This document shows, piece by piece, positions 5,669 through 13,142 of a stretch of DNA of 13,796 nt. Below the pieces are notes generated by a model. The model made no database searches. It was not told the DNA's origin and saw only the letters and a list, made by a program, of their open reading frames with translations. The position numbers and the translations under genes are program-made. The stretch's first letter is position 1. The number at the start of each line of letters is the position of its first letter. Location of the stretch: contig CALBHM010000258.1 in assembly GCA_937892835.1 (NCBI GenBank), forward strand, positions 1-13,796, in the 5' to 3' direction. Source of the DNA: an uncultured Ruminococcus sp. (GTDB lineage Bacteria > Bacillota > Clostridia > Oscillospirales > Acutalibacteraceae).

Positions 5669-8110
5669 ATGGGCTTTAGAAAGAGAAATGCCAATAAAAG
5701 TGATAACCGCAGCAAGTCTAAGGTTGTCATGGGCAAGCCTGCCTCTCAGCTTACAAAAGAGGACAAAAAAATACTTTCCGCACGAATGACGGAAATCAAG
5801 AGTGCTAATGGCGGTAAGACTACGGTGCAGAACACCATTCCATATATGTGTATGTATAAGGACGGAGTTTGTCAGGTATCGGAGAGCTTTTTCTCTATGA
5901 CGGTACAGTTTTATGATGCCAATTACTCTATTTCGGAGTTTGAGGAACAGAATAATATCTTCTCAAAGTATTGTGATGTTATCAATCTCTTTGACAATAC
6001 GATCAAATTCCAGCTTACCTTTGAAAATCAAAACCGATCAAAGGAAAAGCTCTTAAAAACGGTGCAGATACCCGAACAGAAAGATGATTTCAATGCGATC
6101 CGCAAGGAGTACAGCGAAATGCTTACCGATAAGCTGATGAAAGGCTCTAACGGTCAGTCGACAAGAAAGTTCCTGACATTCGGTATCGAATCCACATCAT
6201 ACAAGGCAGCAAGGGCAAAGCTCTTGTCGATCAAAAATGACGTGATCAAGGGTTTTAAGGTTTTCGGCGTGGAAGCGAAACTTCTTGACGGCAGACAACG
6301 CCTTGAAGCTCTCTACTATGCCTTGAACCCTTACAGAAATTCTTCATTCATCTTTGATTGGGAAAGTATGCTTCATGCAGGAATGGACACAAAGGATTTT
6401 ATCTGTCCGTCCTCGCTGAAATTCAATAAGGCTGACTTTGAGATCGGTAATGCTTACGGTGCTGTATGGGGCATGAATATCCTTGCAGGAGAATTGTCAG
6501 ACGAGATATTAAAGGACTTCCTTGAAATGCAGAACCTTTTCTGTGTGAATATCCATGTTGATCCGCTGGACCAGATAGCTGCCCTGAAATTCGTCAAAAA
6601 GAAGCTTACCAATGTGGAGCAGATGAAGATCGACGAACAGAAAAAGGCTTCGCAGTCCGGCTATGATCCCGACATTCTTCCGCCTGCGATCAAGATGTAT
6701 ATCGAAGACATTGAAAAGCTCCTCGCTGACCTCAACAGCAAGAATGAGCGTCTTTTTCATATCAGTATTTCATTGAGAACTTATGCAAAAAGCAAAAAAG
6801 AACTGAAACTTCTTTCTGAGATGCTAAAGCGTGTTTGCCAGAAGAATAACTGCACGATGTTTCCATATGATTATCGACAGGAACAGACTCTCGTTTCTAC
6901 ACTTCCGCTGTGCTATAACAAAATTCCCGTCCGCCGTGAGATGCACACAAGCGGTATCGCTATCTTCGTGCCGTTTACCACAAAAGAGCTATTTCAGGAC
7001 GGACAGGCTACCTATTACGGTATCAATACGCTGTCAGGAAATATGATCCGTGCCAACAGGTCAAGGCTCAAAAATCCGAATGGACTTATCCTCGGTACGC
7101 CGGGTGCAGGCAAGAGTTTCAGCGTCAAGCGTGAAATACTCGACTGTTTTCTGACAACAGTCGATGACATAATCATCTGTGACCCCGAAGGCGAGTATTA
7201 TCCGCTTGTTTCGGCTCTGCACGGACAGCTTGTTCGTATTGCTTCAAACAGCGAACAACACCTTAATCCTATGGACATCACTATTGATGATTTCCTTTTC
7301 AGCAATCCTATGGAAGTGATCGCAAATAAGTCCGACTTCCTGATCTCGCTTTGCGAGATCGTTGTCGGAGGCCGCTACGGTCTTTTTGCTGAGGAGAGGT
7401 CTGTTATCGACAAATGTGTTCAGAGCATCTACAAGCATTTTATTGAGAATGAGCCGACACCGGAAAAGATGCCGCTTCTCTCCGATTTGCAGCAGGAGCT
7501 TAATAAGGAAGGCGAAGTCGCTCTTCGTGTAGCAAATTCTCTTGAAATGTTCGTAAACGGCAGCCAGAACCTCTTTAATCACCGCACCAACATTGATATG
7601 AGTAATCGTATCATCTGCTTTGATATTAAGGAACTTGGCAATCAGCTCAAAAAAGTCGGTATGCTGATCGTACAGGATACCGTGTGGAACAGAGTTTCCG
7701 CAAACCGTGAGAAAAAGAAGATCACTCGCTACTACATTGACGAGTTCCATCTCCTTCTGAAAGAGGAACAGACAGCGAAATATTCCGCTGAGATCTGGAA
7801 GCGTTTTCGTAAATGGGGCGGCGTGCCGACAGGCATCACGCAAAATGTCAAGGATTTGCTTTCTTCTCAGGAGGTCGAGAACATCTTTGATAACTCGGAT
7901 TTTGTCTATATGCTGAATCAGGCAGCCGGAGACAGAGACATTCTCGCTGAAAAACTCCACATCTCAAAGGAGCAGATGAAGTTTGTAACAAACAGCGGTT
8001 CGGGTGAGGGGCTTATCCGCTATGATAAGGTGCTTCTGCCGTTTACCGACCGTTTCCCGACAGATACGGAGATGTATAAACTCATGACCACGAAACCAAC
8101 CGGAGAATAA
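5669..8110 (+). CDS. virB4: VirB4-like T4SS ATPase
   Basis: This 813-residue protein is the main ATPase of the conjugation channel, supplying energy for assembly and transfer at the cytoplasmic face. The N-terminal third (to about 430) is the VirB4/TrbE-type domain. The C-terminal AAA-type domain has Walker A GTPGAGKS at 476-483 and Walker B YYIDEFH at 688-694. A DPEGEYYPLV segment follows Walker A, and GVPTGITQNVKDLL follows Walker B, as in the family. The first 35 residues are Lys/Arg/Ser-rich and probably disordered. CGGAGG (5657-5662) lies six bases before the ATG. It ends with tandem TAA codons, and the next base run starts a hairpin that belongs to the opposite-strand cassette. Confidence 0.97.
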   Translation: MGFRKRNANKSDNRSKSKVVMGKPASQLTKEDKKILSARMTEIKSANGGKTTVQNTIPYMCMYKDGVCQVSESFFSMTVQFYDANYSISEFEEQNNIFSKYCDVINLFDNTIKFQLTFENQNRSKEKLLKTVQIPEQKDDFNAIRKEYSEMLTDKLMKGSNGQSTRKFLTFGIESTSYKAARAKLLSIKNDVIKGFKVFGVEAKLLDGRQRLEALYYALNPYRNSSFIFDWESMLHAGMDTKDFICPSSLKFNKADFEIGNAYGAVWGMNILAGELSDEILKDFLEMQNLFCVNIHVDPLDQIAALKFVKKKLTNVEQMKIDEQKKASQSGYDPDILPPAIKMYIEDIEKLLADLNSKNERLFHISISLRTYAKSKKELKLLSEMLKRVCQKNNCTMFPYDYRQEQTLVSTLPLCYNKIPVRREMHTSGIAIFVPFTTKELFQDGQATYYGINTLSGNMIRANRSRLKNPNGLILGTPGAGKSFSVKREILDCFLTTVDDIIICDPEGEYYPLVSALHGQLVRIASNSEQHLNPMDITIDDFLFSNPMEVIANKSDFLISLCEIVVGGRYGLFAEERSVIDKCVQSIYKHFIENEPTPEKMPLLSDLQQELNKEGEVALRVANSLEMFVNGSQNLFNHRTNIDMSNRIICFDIKELGNQLKKVGMLIVQDTVWNRVSANREKKKITRYYIDEFHLLLKEEQTAKYSAEIWKRFRKWGGVPTGITQNVKDLLSSQEVENIFDNSDFVYMLNQAAGDRDILAEKLHISKEQMKFVTNSGSGEGLIRYDKVLLPFTDRFPTDTEMYKLMTTKPTGE

Positions 8111-8112
8111 TA

Positions 8113-8140
8113 AAAGCTGCCGACAACAGCCGACAGCTTT
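8113..8140 (-). terminator. Candidate intrinsic terminator of the toxin-antitoxin operon
   Basis: AAAGCTG (8113-8119) and CAGCTTT (8134-8140) pair across a 14-base loop. Read on the - strand the stem is followed by TATTATTCT, a T-rich tail, just after the toxin stop codon. Read on the + strand it is followed by CAGG, so it should not stop the conjugation transcript. The loop is long and the stem short, so strength is probably moderate. The loop and arm contain a direct repeat GCCGACA. Confidence 0.45.
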
Positions 8141-8145
8141 CAGGT

Positions 8146-8553
8146 TCAAATTCTCTCAAGTAATTCTGAGGGCTTCAAAGCAGGCACTTTGCTGTCCTTA
8201 AAATCACGAATGTTTCTTGTGACGATATAATCCGCTTTGATTCTACTTGCCTGACACATCTGTAAGGCATCTTCATAATCAGAAGAAAACATCTCAGCGG
8301 CGGCTTTTAGATCGGTTGATTTGAGGTCAACAACTTTAAATATCATCGTGATCTGCTGAATGAGCTGTTCTGTTTTCTGTGGAGTAAGCTCCTTGCGGAG
8401 AATATACACAATGTTCGGAACAGACAATGCGGAAATGTAGCCCTCGATTTGATCTACTTCACAATACTTCCAAACTTTTGATGAGGCTTCGACAAACTCA
8501 GGACGGTTGCAAAGCACATCGAGAATGACATTGGTATCAACCAAAATTTTCAT
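8146..8553 (-). CDS. PIN-domain (VapC/PIN_3-like) toxin
   Basis: This 135-residue protein has the PIN fold signatures: LVDTNVILD at 4-12 with catalytic Asp6 and Asn8, the EGYISALSVPNIVYIL strand-helix at 37-52, SDYEDALQ at 91-98 with acidic Asp92, Glu94 and Asp95, and IVTRNIRDF at 110-118 with Asp117. The spacing and the DALQ and TRN motifs fit the PIN_3 group. VapC-type toxins are Mg-dependent ribonucleases that cut RNA, often tRNA or rRNA, until blocked by the antitoxin. The acidic residue usually found in the second motif is Asn47 here, which may or may not matter. The ATG lies inside the end of the antitoxin gene (17-base overlap), a classic coupled arrangement. RNA target unknown. Confidence 0.88.
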   Translation of the reverse strand: MKILVDTNVILDVLCNRPEFVEASSKVWKYCEVDQIEGYISALSVPNIVYILRKELTPQKTEQLIQQITMIFKVVDLKSTDLKAAAEMFSSDYEDALQMCQASRIKADYIVTRNIRDFKDSKVPALKPSELLERI

Positions 8554-8770
8554 GTGCTTCTATCCTTTCTGCACGAACTGCTTTATCATCATAATCATTT
8601 TTAAGAACGCCAGTAAGTGAATCAGTCAGGAAGGAAACGCTTGATTCGTGGGAAACAAGTCTTGCAACTTCTTTTCCGTTCTTGAGAATGATGATCTCGT
8701 CACCCTGCTGAACAGCTTGCAGATAATGGCCAAAGTTATTCTGAATATCGGTAGCGGTTGCAGTGATCAT
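8537..8770 (-). CDS. Phd/YefM-family antitoxin
   Basis: This 77-residue protein begins MITATATDIQNNFGHYLQAV, the Phd/YefM DNA-binding start, followed by GDEIIILKNGKEVARLV (residues 28-44), which is the family's beta-hairpin core. The C-terminal half, LTGVLKNDYDDKAVRAERI, is the acidic and basic stretch that wraps and blocks the toxin. The ATG at 8770 is chosen over an in-frame ATG at 8788 because GGAGGTG (8775-8781, - strand) is placed for it and because the sequence then starts at the family N-terminus. The gene lies on the - strand, opposite to the whole conjugation operon, with the toxin downstream. Such antitoxins bind palindromes at their own promoter. Candidate sites are present at 8794-8824. 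Confidence 0.9.
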   Translation of the reverse strand: MITATATDIQNNFGHYLQAVQQGDEIIILKNGKEVARLVSHESSVSFLTDSLTGVLKNDYDDKAVRAERIEAHENFG

Positions 8771-8793
8771 AATAACACCTCCAAACATTTTCG

Positions 8794-8824
8794 CTAATAT
8801 TAGTATACCCTATTTTAGCTAAAA
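8794..8824. promoter_or_regulatory. Palindromic operator candidates for antitoxin autoregulation
   Basis: Two palindromes lie in the promoter: CTAATATTAG at 8794-8803, overlapping the -10, and TTTTAGCTAAAA at 8813-8824, inside the spacer next to the -35. Both contain inverted CTAA/TTAG half-sites. Phd/YefM proteins, with their toxin, repress their own promoters by binding such repeats. This position would block RNA polymerase. Assignment as operators is inference from position and symmetry. Confidence 0.55.
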
Positions 8825-8830
8825 TGTCAA
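8802..8830 (-). promoter_or_regulatory. Near-consensus sigma70 promoter of the toxin-antitoxin operon
   Basis: On the - strand, TTGACA (8830-8825) and TATACT (8807-8802) are separated by exactly 17 bases. The -35 is a perfect match and the -10 matches five of six. Transcription would start about 8795, roughly 25 bases before the antitoxin start codon. This is the clearest promoter in the window. Confidence 0.85.
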
Positions 8831-8857
8831 GGGCAAATTTTAGGGAAAGGGGGAGCT

Positions 8858-11641
8858 ATGAGCTTACATAGAAAAGAGAATAACCTCCGCAGAGCACAGG
8901 CACGTTTCGACAGAGTCAGCAGACGGTCGAAGCAGTTTCAGATAGATTTCCGCCGTGAAGCTAACAGCAGAGGCCGCTTTCATACCCGTGCATATATTGT
9001 CCGTGGTGAGAAAACGCATCACGGCGGTCGGGGTATCGTCCATAAGTTTGCAAATGCGAAATACCGCATTCAGGGCGATAAACCGTCAGTTACACGGATG
9101 ATCAAATCATGGCAGCCTAAGACATTCAAAGGAAAGCTATTTAAGGTAAATACCCGTGCTGTGAATTTTGCAGTTCATGATGTAGCTCAGACGGCGGTCG
9201 ATACAGCTTTCGCAGCGGAAACTGGCAGTATCAAAACCGCCGATATTGCCCAGCGTGAAGTCCGCAACAAGCTCAAGCAGAAATACACCCGTGAAGCGGT
9301 GGACGATTATCACCGTGGTGTGTTTCTCATGGGCCGCACGGCGGTCGATGCTGTCAAGGGTACGCATGATCACCTGAAAACAAAGAAACAGTACAAGCTT
9401 GAAAAAGCAAAGTTGCAGCTAAAGAAAGCTGATAACAAGCTCTATAAGGCGAAAATGCAGAAGCCGAAAATGGCTGCGACAAAAGCCGATTTGAAGAAAG
9501 CCAAGGCGGAATATAAAGCCCAAATTATAAAAAACAACGGCAATAAGTTCCGCAAGGCGATGAACAAACGCCGGTTGCAGGCATATAAGCAGACAAAGCG
9601 TGAACTGAAATTTGAGCGTAAACAGCTAAAAACAGAACAGCAATTCCGCGTTAAAGAACTGCATAATCAGAAAAAGATCAGCAGAAATTCTCACCCAGGC
9701 TTGCTTGCATTAAAGCCAGTTTCATATTCGGTAAAGCGAATGAGGGCTTCTGCGTGGCAGAAAGCTGTCAATGAAGATCAAGACAATGACGTACTTCATG
9801 CGATAGACTCGGCAAAACGCAGAATAGCGGAACCTATCAAAGATAAGGTAAGCAAGCCTCAGCGGTTACAGCGAGAAGAAAAAAAGCGTGATCGCCTGTC
9901 CGATGAAAAGTCAAAATCCAACAAAAAACTCAATCGGCAGGAAAACAAGCTGAATGAAAAACACGATAAATACAAGCAGAAAAAGAAGCGTAAACCCCAA
10001 AATAAGAAAACGAAAAAAACGGTGGCTGAGAGATTCAAATCGGCTTTCAAATTCGTGAAAAATGTCTATGAAAAAGAAGTCAAAAAGTTCTTTGCAGCAA
10101 TAGCTGTTCCGATACTTATTATCTTTCTTGTGTTTGCTTTTATCATCATGATTTTCAGCTCCATAGTTTCAGGCGGTGGATTTACCCTCGGTACTTATGC
10201 GTCGCAGGACTATGACCTTTCCGAAGCTGAAAAGTATTACACGGAGCTTGTTTATAATCTCAATCAGAAAATACTTAAAGTCAGCGATGCTTCTGACTGG
10301 AAGAAAGGTCTTGTGGATTTCGGTGCAAAGAAAAAAGAATTGAAAGATGATCCCGATAACTGGTTTTGGGGCAAGTCCCCTGTCTATGATTGGGATCCTG
10401 TATATGATTTCGACTGCTATAAGCTGTGGTCATTCCTTTGTGCATACTATTATGACTTTGATGCCGCCGACAACGGTGACATCAAGTATTGGAAGTTCAA
10501 AAGCGATACAAAGGATCTGCTTGAGGACATTTTCAATGCGGAGTATGAGTTCGTATATTGGTATGATAATAAATCCCGTTGGGAGGAGCTTGACAACTAT
10601 GTTTATTTCGGTGGGGGAAGCAGTAATGACGGCAGTTACTACTATTGCGAGAAATCAGCAAGTAAAAGCAGCGGATCTTGGACTTACAAATTCAAGCCGA
10701 CTTCTTATACCTCAGAACTTGGTCAGTATCTTGATGGTGACGGCTATTGCTATCTGAACCGCAGTTATCGTGTCTTGAATCCAAACGATGATTATGCACT
10801 CACGGGCTATTATGTACTTGATAACCGTTATTTTGCAGACAATGCCCACACCAAAGAGCCTTTCTATTGGGTGGACAGTGACGGAAAATTCTTTTTCAAA
10901 AATCATGACGGAAATACTCAGTACCGTTCGTTCTACGGTTGGGAGAACGATGATGCTTGGTTCATGATTACGGAAACCGATGCGAGAGCGTGGACAGGCG
11001 ACAGCAATTGTTCAGCTCTGTATGGTTATGTGCAGAAACAGTATTGGAAAACAGAATGTAATCTTTATTACAACGTAAAGCAGAAAAAGACCTTTGATGA
11101 GGTCATTGCAGACAAACTCGGCGGTATGTCGCATAAGACGGAGCGTCTACAGTATTACAATTTGCTTGTGGGCAATGAAGACGTCAACACGCTTTACGGC
11201 AATCATCAGACCATATATAATATGCTGCCCGGTGATTCTATCCGTGACTATTCCCTCAAAAGAGAGTTCGGATATGAAATGACGGGGTGGAACGAAAAAA
11301 GCGATGGTCTGTATCAGGGTATCAAGGTGTATGCTAACAGCGGTACAAAGCTCAAAATGCCTTTCAGCGGAAAAATAACTGATGTTGATACTGCTGACAA
11401 CAAGATCACGATCCGCAAGGACGATGTACAGTATTGGTACGACGGAAACGGCGGCACTAAGCGTGATACGGAAGTCACCATTGCAAATGCGGTGCTTATA
11501 AATGACTATGAGAAAGGCGACAGTATCAAGGAAGGCAAAGAATTTGCCAAAACAACAGCCGGAAATGTTAATTTCCACATTTATATAGACACCGACGGCT
11601 ACGGCTGGGACTATATTGATCCTCGGCTCGTGCTGTATTAA
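8858..11641 (+). CDS. CD1108-like large conjugation membrane protein with degenerate M23 end
   Basis: This 927-residue protein has a basic cytoplasmic part (1-405) with long Lys/Arg-rich stretches, likely coiled coil at about 170-280 and 330-390. One membrane segment follows (about 411-438), then a large outside part. The outside part (about 450-800) is very rich in Tyr, Trp and Asp. The last ~105 residues (GIKVYANSGTKLKMPFSGKI from 821 on, then KGDSIKEG and a VNFHIYI strand) follow the M23/LytM peptidase fold, but its zinc ligands are mostly gone: no His before GI, no Asp at the GxD position, and only His907 in place of HxH. Relatives (CD1108 type) often end in NlpC/P60 or lysozyme domains. 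AAAGGGGGAG (8846-8854) is a strong ribosome site. Role: probable channel or wall-spanning component. Wall hydrolysis is unlikely. Confidence 0.8.
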   Translation: MSLHRKENNLRRAQARFDRVSRRSKQFQIDFRREANSRGRFHTRAYIVRGEKTHHGGRGIVHKFANAKYRIQGDKPSVTRMIKSWQPKTFKGKLFKVNTRAVNFAVHDVAQTAVDTAFAAETGSIKTADIAQREVRNKLKQKYTREAVDDYHRGVFLMGRTAVDAVKGTHDHLKTKKQYKLEKAKLQLKKADNKLYKAKMQKPKMAATKADLKKAKAEYKAQIIKNNGNKFRKAMNKRRLQAYKQTKRELKFERKQLKTEQQFRVKELHNQKKISRNSHPGLLALKPVSYSVKRMRASAWQKAVNEDQDNDVLHAIDSAKRRIAEPIKDKVSKPQRLQREEKKRDRLSDEKSKSNKKLNRQENKLNEKHDKYKQKKKRKPQNKKTKKTVAERFKSAFKFVKNVYEKEVKKFFAAIAVPILIIFLVFAFIIMIFSSIVSGGGFTLGTYASQDYDLSEAEKYYTELVYNLNQKILKVSDASDWKKGLVDFGAKKKELKDDPDNWFWGKSPVYDWDPVYDFDCYKLWSFLCAYYYDFDAADNGDIKYWKFKSDTKDLLEDIFNAEYEFVYWYDNKSRWEELDNYVYFGGGSSNDGSYYYCEKSASKSSGSWTYKFKPTSYTSELGQYLDGDGYCYLNRSYRVLNPNDDYALTGYYVLDNRYFADNAHTKEPFYWVDSDGKFFFKNHDGNTQYRSFYGWENDDAWFMITETDARAWTGDSNCSALYGYVQKQYWKTECNLYYNVKQKKTFDEVIADKLGGMSHKTERLQYYNLLVGNEDVNTLYGNHQTIYNMLPGDSIRDYSLKREFGYEMTGWNEKSDGLYQGIKVYANSGTKLKMPFSGKITDVDTADNKITIRKDDVQYWYDGNGGTKRDTEVTIANAVLINDYEKGDSIKEGKEFAKTTAGNVNFHIYIDTDGYGWDYIDPRLVLY

Positions 11642-11653
11642 CGGAGGTACATA

Positions 11654-11929
11654 ATGGCTTTATACGATGCAAAAATAGAGAAATTCAGCAAAAAGGCAGA
11701 GCAGCTTGAAAGAAATATCAGGCGGGATACAGAGGAACGCAGACGGCTTCTCTCCGAGATCACAAGGCTGCGTTATCTCTCGCTCTGCGAAAAGCTGAAC
11801 TGTGATGGAGAGAAATTAGAAACCGTGCTTGCCAGAGAACATGAGCAGATTCAGAATATGAAAGCTCGTGGTCTGACCGATGATGAGATAGACGATCTCG
11901 GCAAAGCGGCAAATACGAAGAACAAATGA
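11654..11929 (+). CDS. DUF4315-family small coiled-coil protein
   Basis: This 91-residue hydrophilic protein has a heptad-like charged helix from about residue 5 to 48, then a second helical region with a LTDDEIDDL cap. There is no signal or membrane segment. DUF4315 proteins are found between the CD1108-like and CD1107-like genes of clostridial ICEs. Their job is not known. GGAGGT (11643-11648) precedes the ATG by five bases, and the gap to the previous stop is only 12 bases, so it is in the operon. The coiled coil may join the basic domain of its upstream neighbour or the acidic tail of the downstream one, but that is inference. Confidence 0.8.
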   Translation: MALYDAKIEKFSKKAEQLERNIRRDTEERRRLLSEITRLRYLSLCEKLNCDGEKLETVLAREHEQIQNMKARGLTDDEIDDLGKAANTKNK

Positions 11930-11950
11930 GATTTTACTCTGAGGAGGACG

Positions 11951-12766
11951 ATGATGAAAACAAGAATGATTAGTGCTGTGATGGCTGCTTTCATGCTTGC
12001 AACAGCAAGTATCGGCGGTATTACCGCTTCTGCCGAAGTAGGAACAGCAGAGACTACGGAAACAATCGCTTCTGAGCCTGCGGACGAAAGCTCTTATGAT
12101 ATGGAAAAGTTCCGTGAGGTCATGAGTGAGCTTGCCGAGGCAGATACAACCGATGTTGTTACCGACTATGACGGCGATCCCTATTACGATACTGACGGCA
12201 ACGCCACCCTTATCAAGTCGGAGCAGATCATCTACAATACCGAGGAAATGCAGTTCATCGCTGTGACCACAAAAGACGGTCATGTGTTCTATGTGCTTAT
12301 CAATTACACCGCAGACAATGGCGAGGACAATGTGTATTTTCTGAACAAAGTTGACGATTATGACCTGTATGCTTTGCTTTATGCCGGAACTGAGGACGAT
12401 GATGATGCCAAGAAGATCACTCCCGAGCAGGCTGCTCAAGAAGCAGAAAAGGCTAACGGCAGAGTGCAGTCCGGCGGCAGTGATAATACTGACGATGCTG
12501 AAGATACCGCTGAGAACGGCGAGAAATCGTCTGAGTCAGCAGCTCATACAAAGAATGTTCCTATGAATAAAAACAGTATGATCCTTGTTTTTGGTGTGAT
12601 TGTTCTGATCGGTGTTGGTGCCGCAGGCTTCTTCCTAATGAAGAAAAAGAAAGGTGGCAATAAGACTGCGGATCAGTTTGAGTCTGAGTATGACGATGAT
12701 ACAGAGATCACCGAAGAATCTGAGGACGATATGAGATTCTACGATAATCAGGACGATGAAGAATAA
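11951..12766 (+). CDS. DUF4366 / CD1107-family conjugation membrane protein
   Basis: This 271-residue protein has a signal peptide (1-28, with an ASA-E site), an outside domain with the TTKDGHVFYVLINY strand pair (106-120) and NVYFLNKVDDYDLYALL (127-143), a Ser/Asp/Glu-rich linker (150-205), a membrane helix (about 208-230), a KKKKGG stop, and a short, very acidic inside tail (245-271). This matches the CD1107/DUF4366 layout from clostridial conjugative transposons. The outside domain is likely structural. The exact role is unknown. ATG codons at 11951 and 11954 are both possible. GAGGAGG (11941-11947) suits either. Confidence 0.88.
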   Translation: MMKTRMISAVMAAFMLATASIGGITASAEVGTAETTETIASEPADESSYDMEKFREVMSELAEADTTDVVTDYDGDPYYDTDGNATLIKSEQIIYNTEEMQFIAVTTKDGHVFYVLINYTADNGEDNVYFLNKVDDYDLYALLYAGTEDDDDAKKITPEQAAQEAEKANGRVQSGGSDNTDDAEDTAENGEKSSESAAHTKNVPMNKNSMILVFGVIVLIGVGAAGFFLMKKKKGGNKTADQFESEYDDDTEITEESEDDMRFYDNQDDEE

Positions 12767-12784
12767 GAAAGAGAGGGCAAAAGA

Positions 12785-13057
12785 ATGATAAAGATGAAGA
12801 AGATCGCTGTATGTGCGGCAGCGGTGGCAGGGGCAGCCGGAATTGCAGGCATTTCTGTTAAGGCAGTAGAGGGCGTGAGGAAGAAGTGGTTTCTCCGTGG
12901 TTTTGAAGCAGGACAGTTTATCGGCGATCTGATCGCTGCGGAGAACTTCGCCTGTGAAAAGACTGTTATCCAAAAGAAGTATGACAAGCTCTGCGAAGAG
13001 TTTGAGGAGCTTCAGGAGAACTATAACGATCTTTTTGATGACTACTACGAAGTATGA
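12785..13057 (+). CDS. Small membrane protein with acidic coiled-coil tail, unknown
   Basis: This 90-residue protein begins MIKMKKIAVCAAAVAGAAG, a basic start followed by an Ala/Gly-rich hydrophobic helix (about 6-24) that could be a membrane anchor or signal peptide without an obvious cleavage site. A middle segment (RKKWFLRGFEAGQFIGDLIAA, 32-52) is amphipathic. The C-terminal third is an acidic coiled coil (KKYDKLCEEFEELQENYNDL, about 64-83) ending in DDYYEV. GAGAGGG (12771-12777) gives a good ribosome site. It follows the DUF4366 gene by 18 bases, so it is probably co-transcribed. I do not recognise a family. A small scaffold or membrane-fixed accessory of the channel is a guess. Confidence 0.7.
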   Translation: MIKMKKIAVCAAAVAGAAGIAGISVKAVEGVRKKWFLRGFEAGQFIGDLIAAENFACEKTVIQKKYDKLCEEFEELQENYNDLFDDYYEV

Positions 13058-13059
13058 TC

Positions 13060-13086
13060 AACTTTGAACCCAGTGGATTCAAAGTT
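13060..13086. promoter_or_regulatory. Perfect 9-bp hairpin before the methyltransferase gene
   Basis: AACTTTGAA (13060-13068) pairs with TTCAAAGTT (13078-13086) around a nine-base loop. No T-run follows on the + strand (CCCGACAA), so it is not a normal terminator. It lies in the 84-base gap between the small membrane gene and the methyltransferase gene, where it may affect mRNA stability or bind a dimeric regulator. Confidence 0.35.
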
Positions 13087-13115
13087 CCCGACAACAGAAC
13101 AGACAACATAAGACA

Positions 13116-13142
13116 ATGAGAAAAGAGAGAGAATTTGTCTAA
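13116..13142 (+). other. Possible 8-residue leader ORF coupled to the methyltransferase gene
   Basis: ATG at 13116 opens an eight-codon frame (MRKEREFV) ending at TAA 13140-13142, whose last A is the first base of the methyltransferase ATG. The codons for Arg-Glu-Arg-Glu double as the purine-rich ribosome site of the next gene. No strong ribosome site precedes the leader, so it may be accidental. Confidence 0.2.

Noticed and set aside
8820..8825. TAAAAT as a + strand -10 for the 927-residue protein gene
   Set aside because: No -35-like sequence lies 16-18 bases before it. The region is better explained by the - strand promoter.
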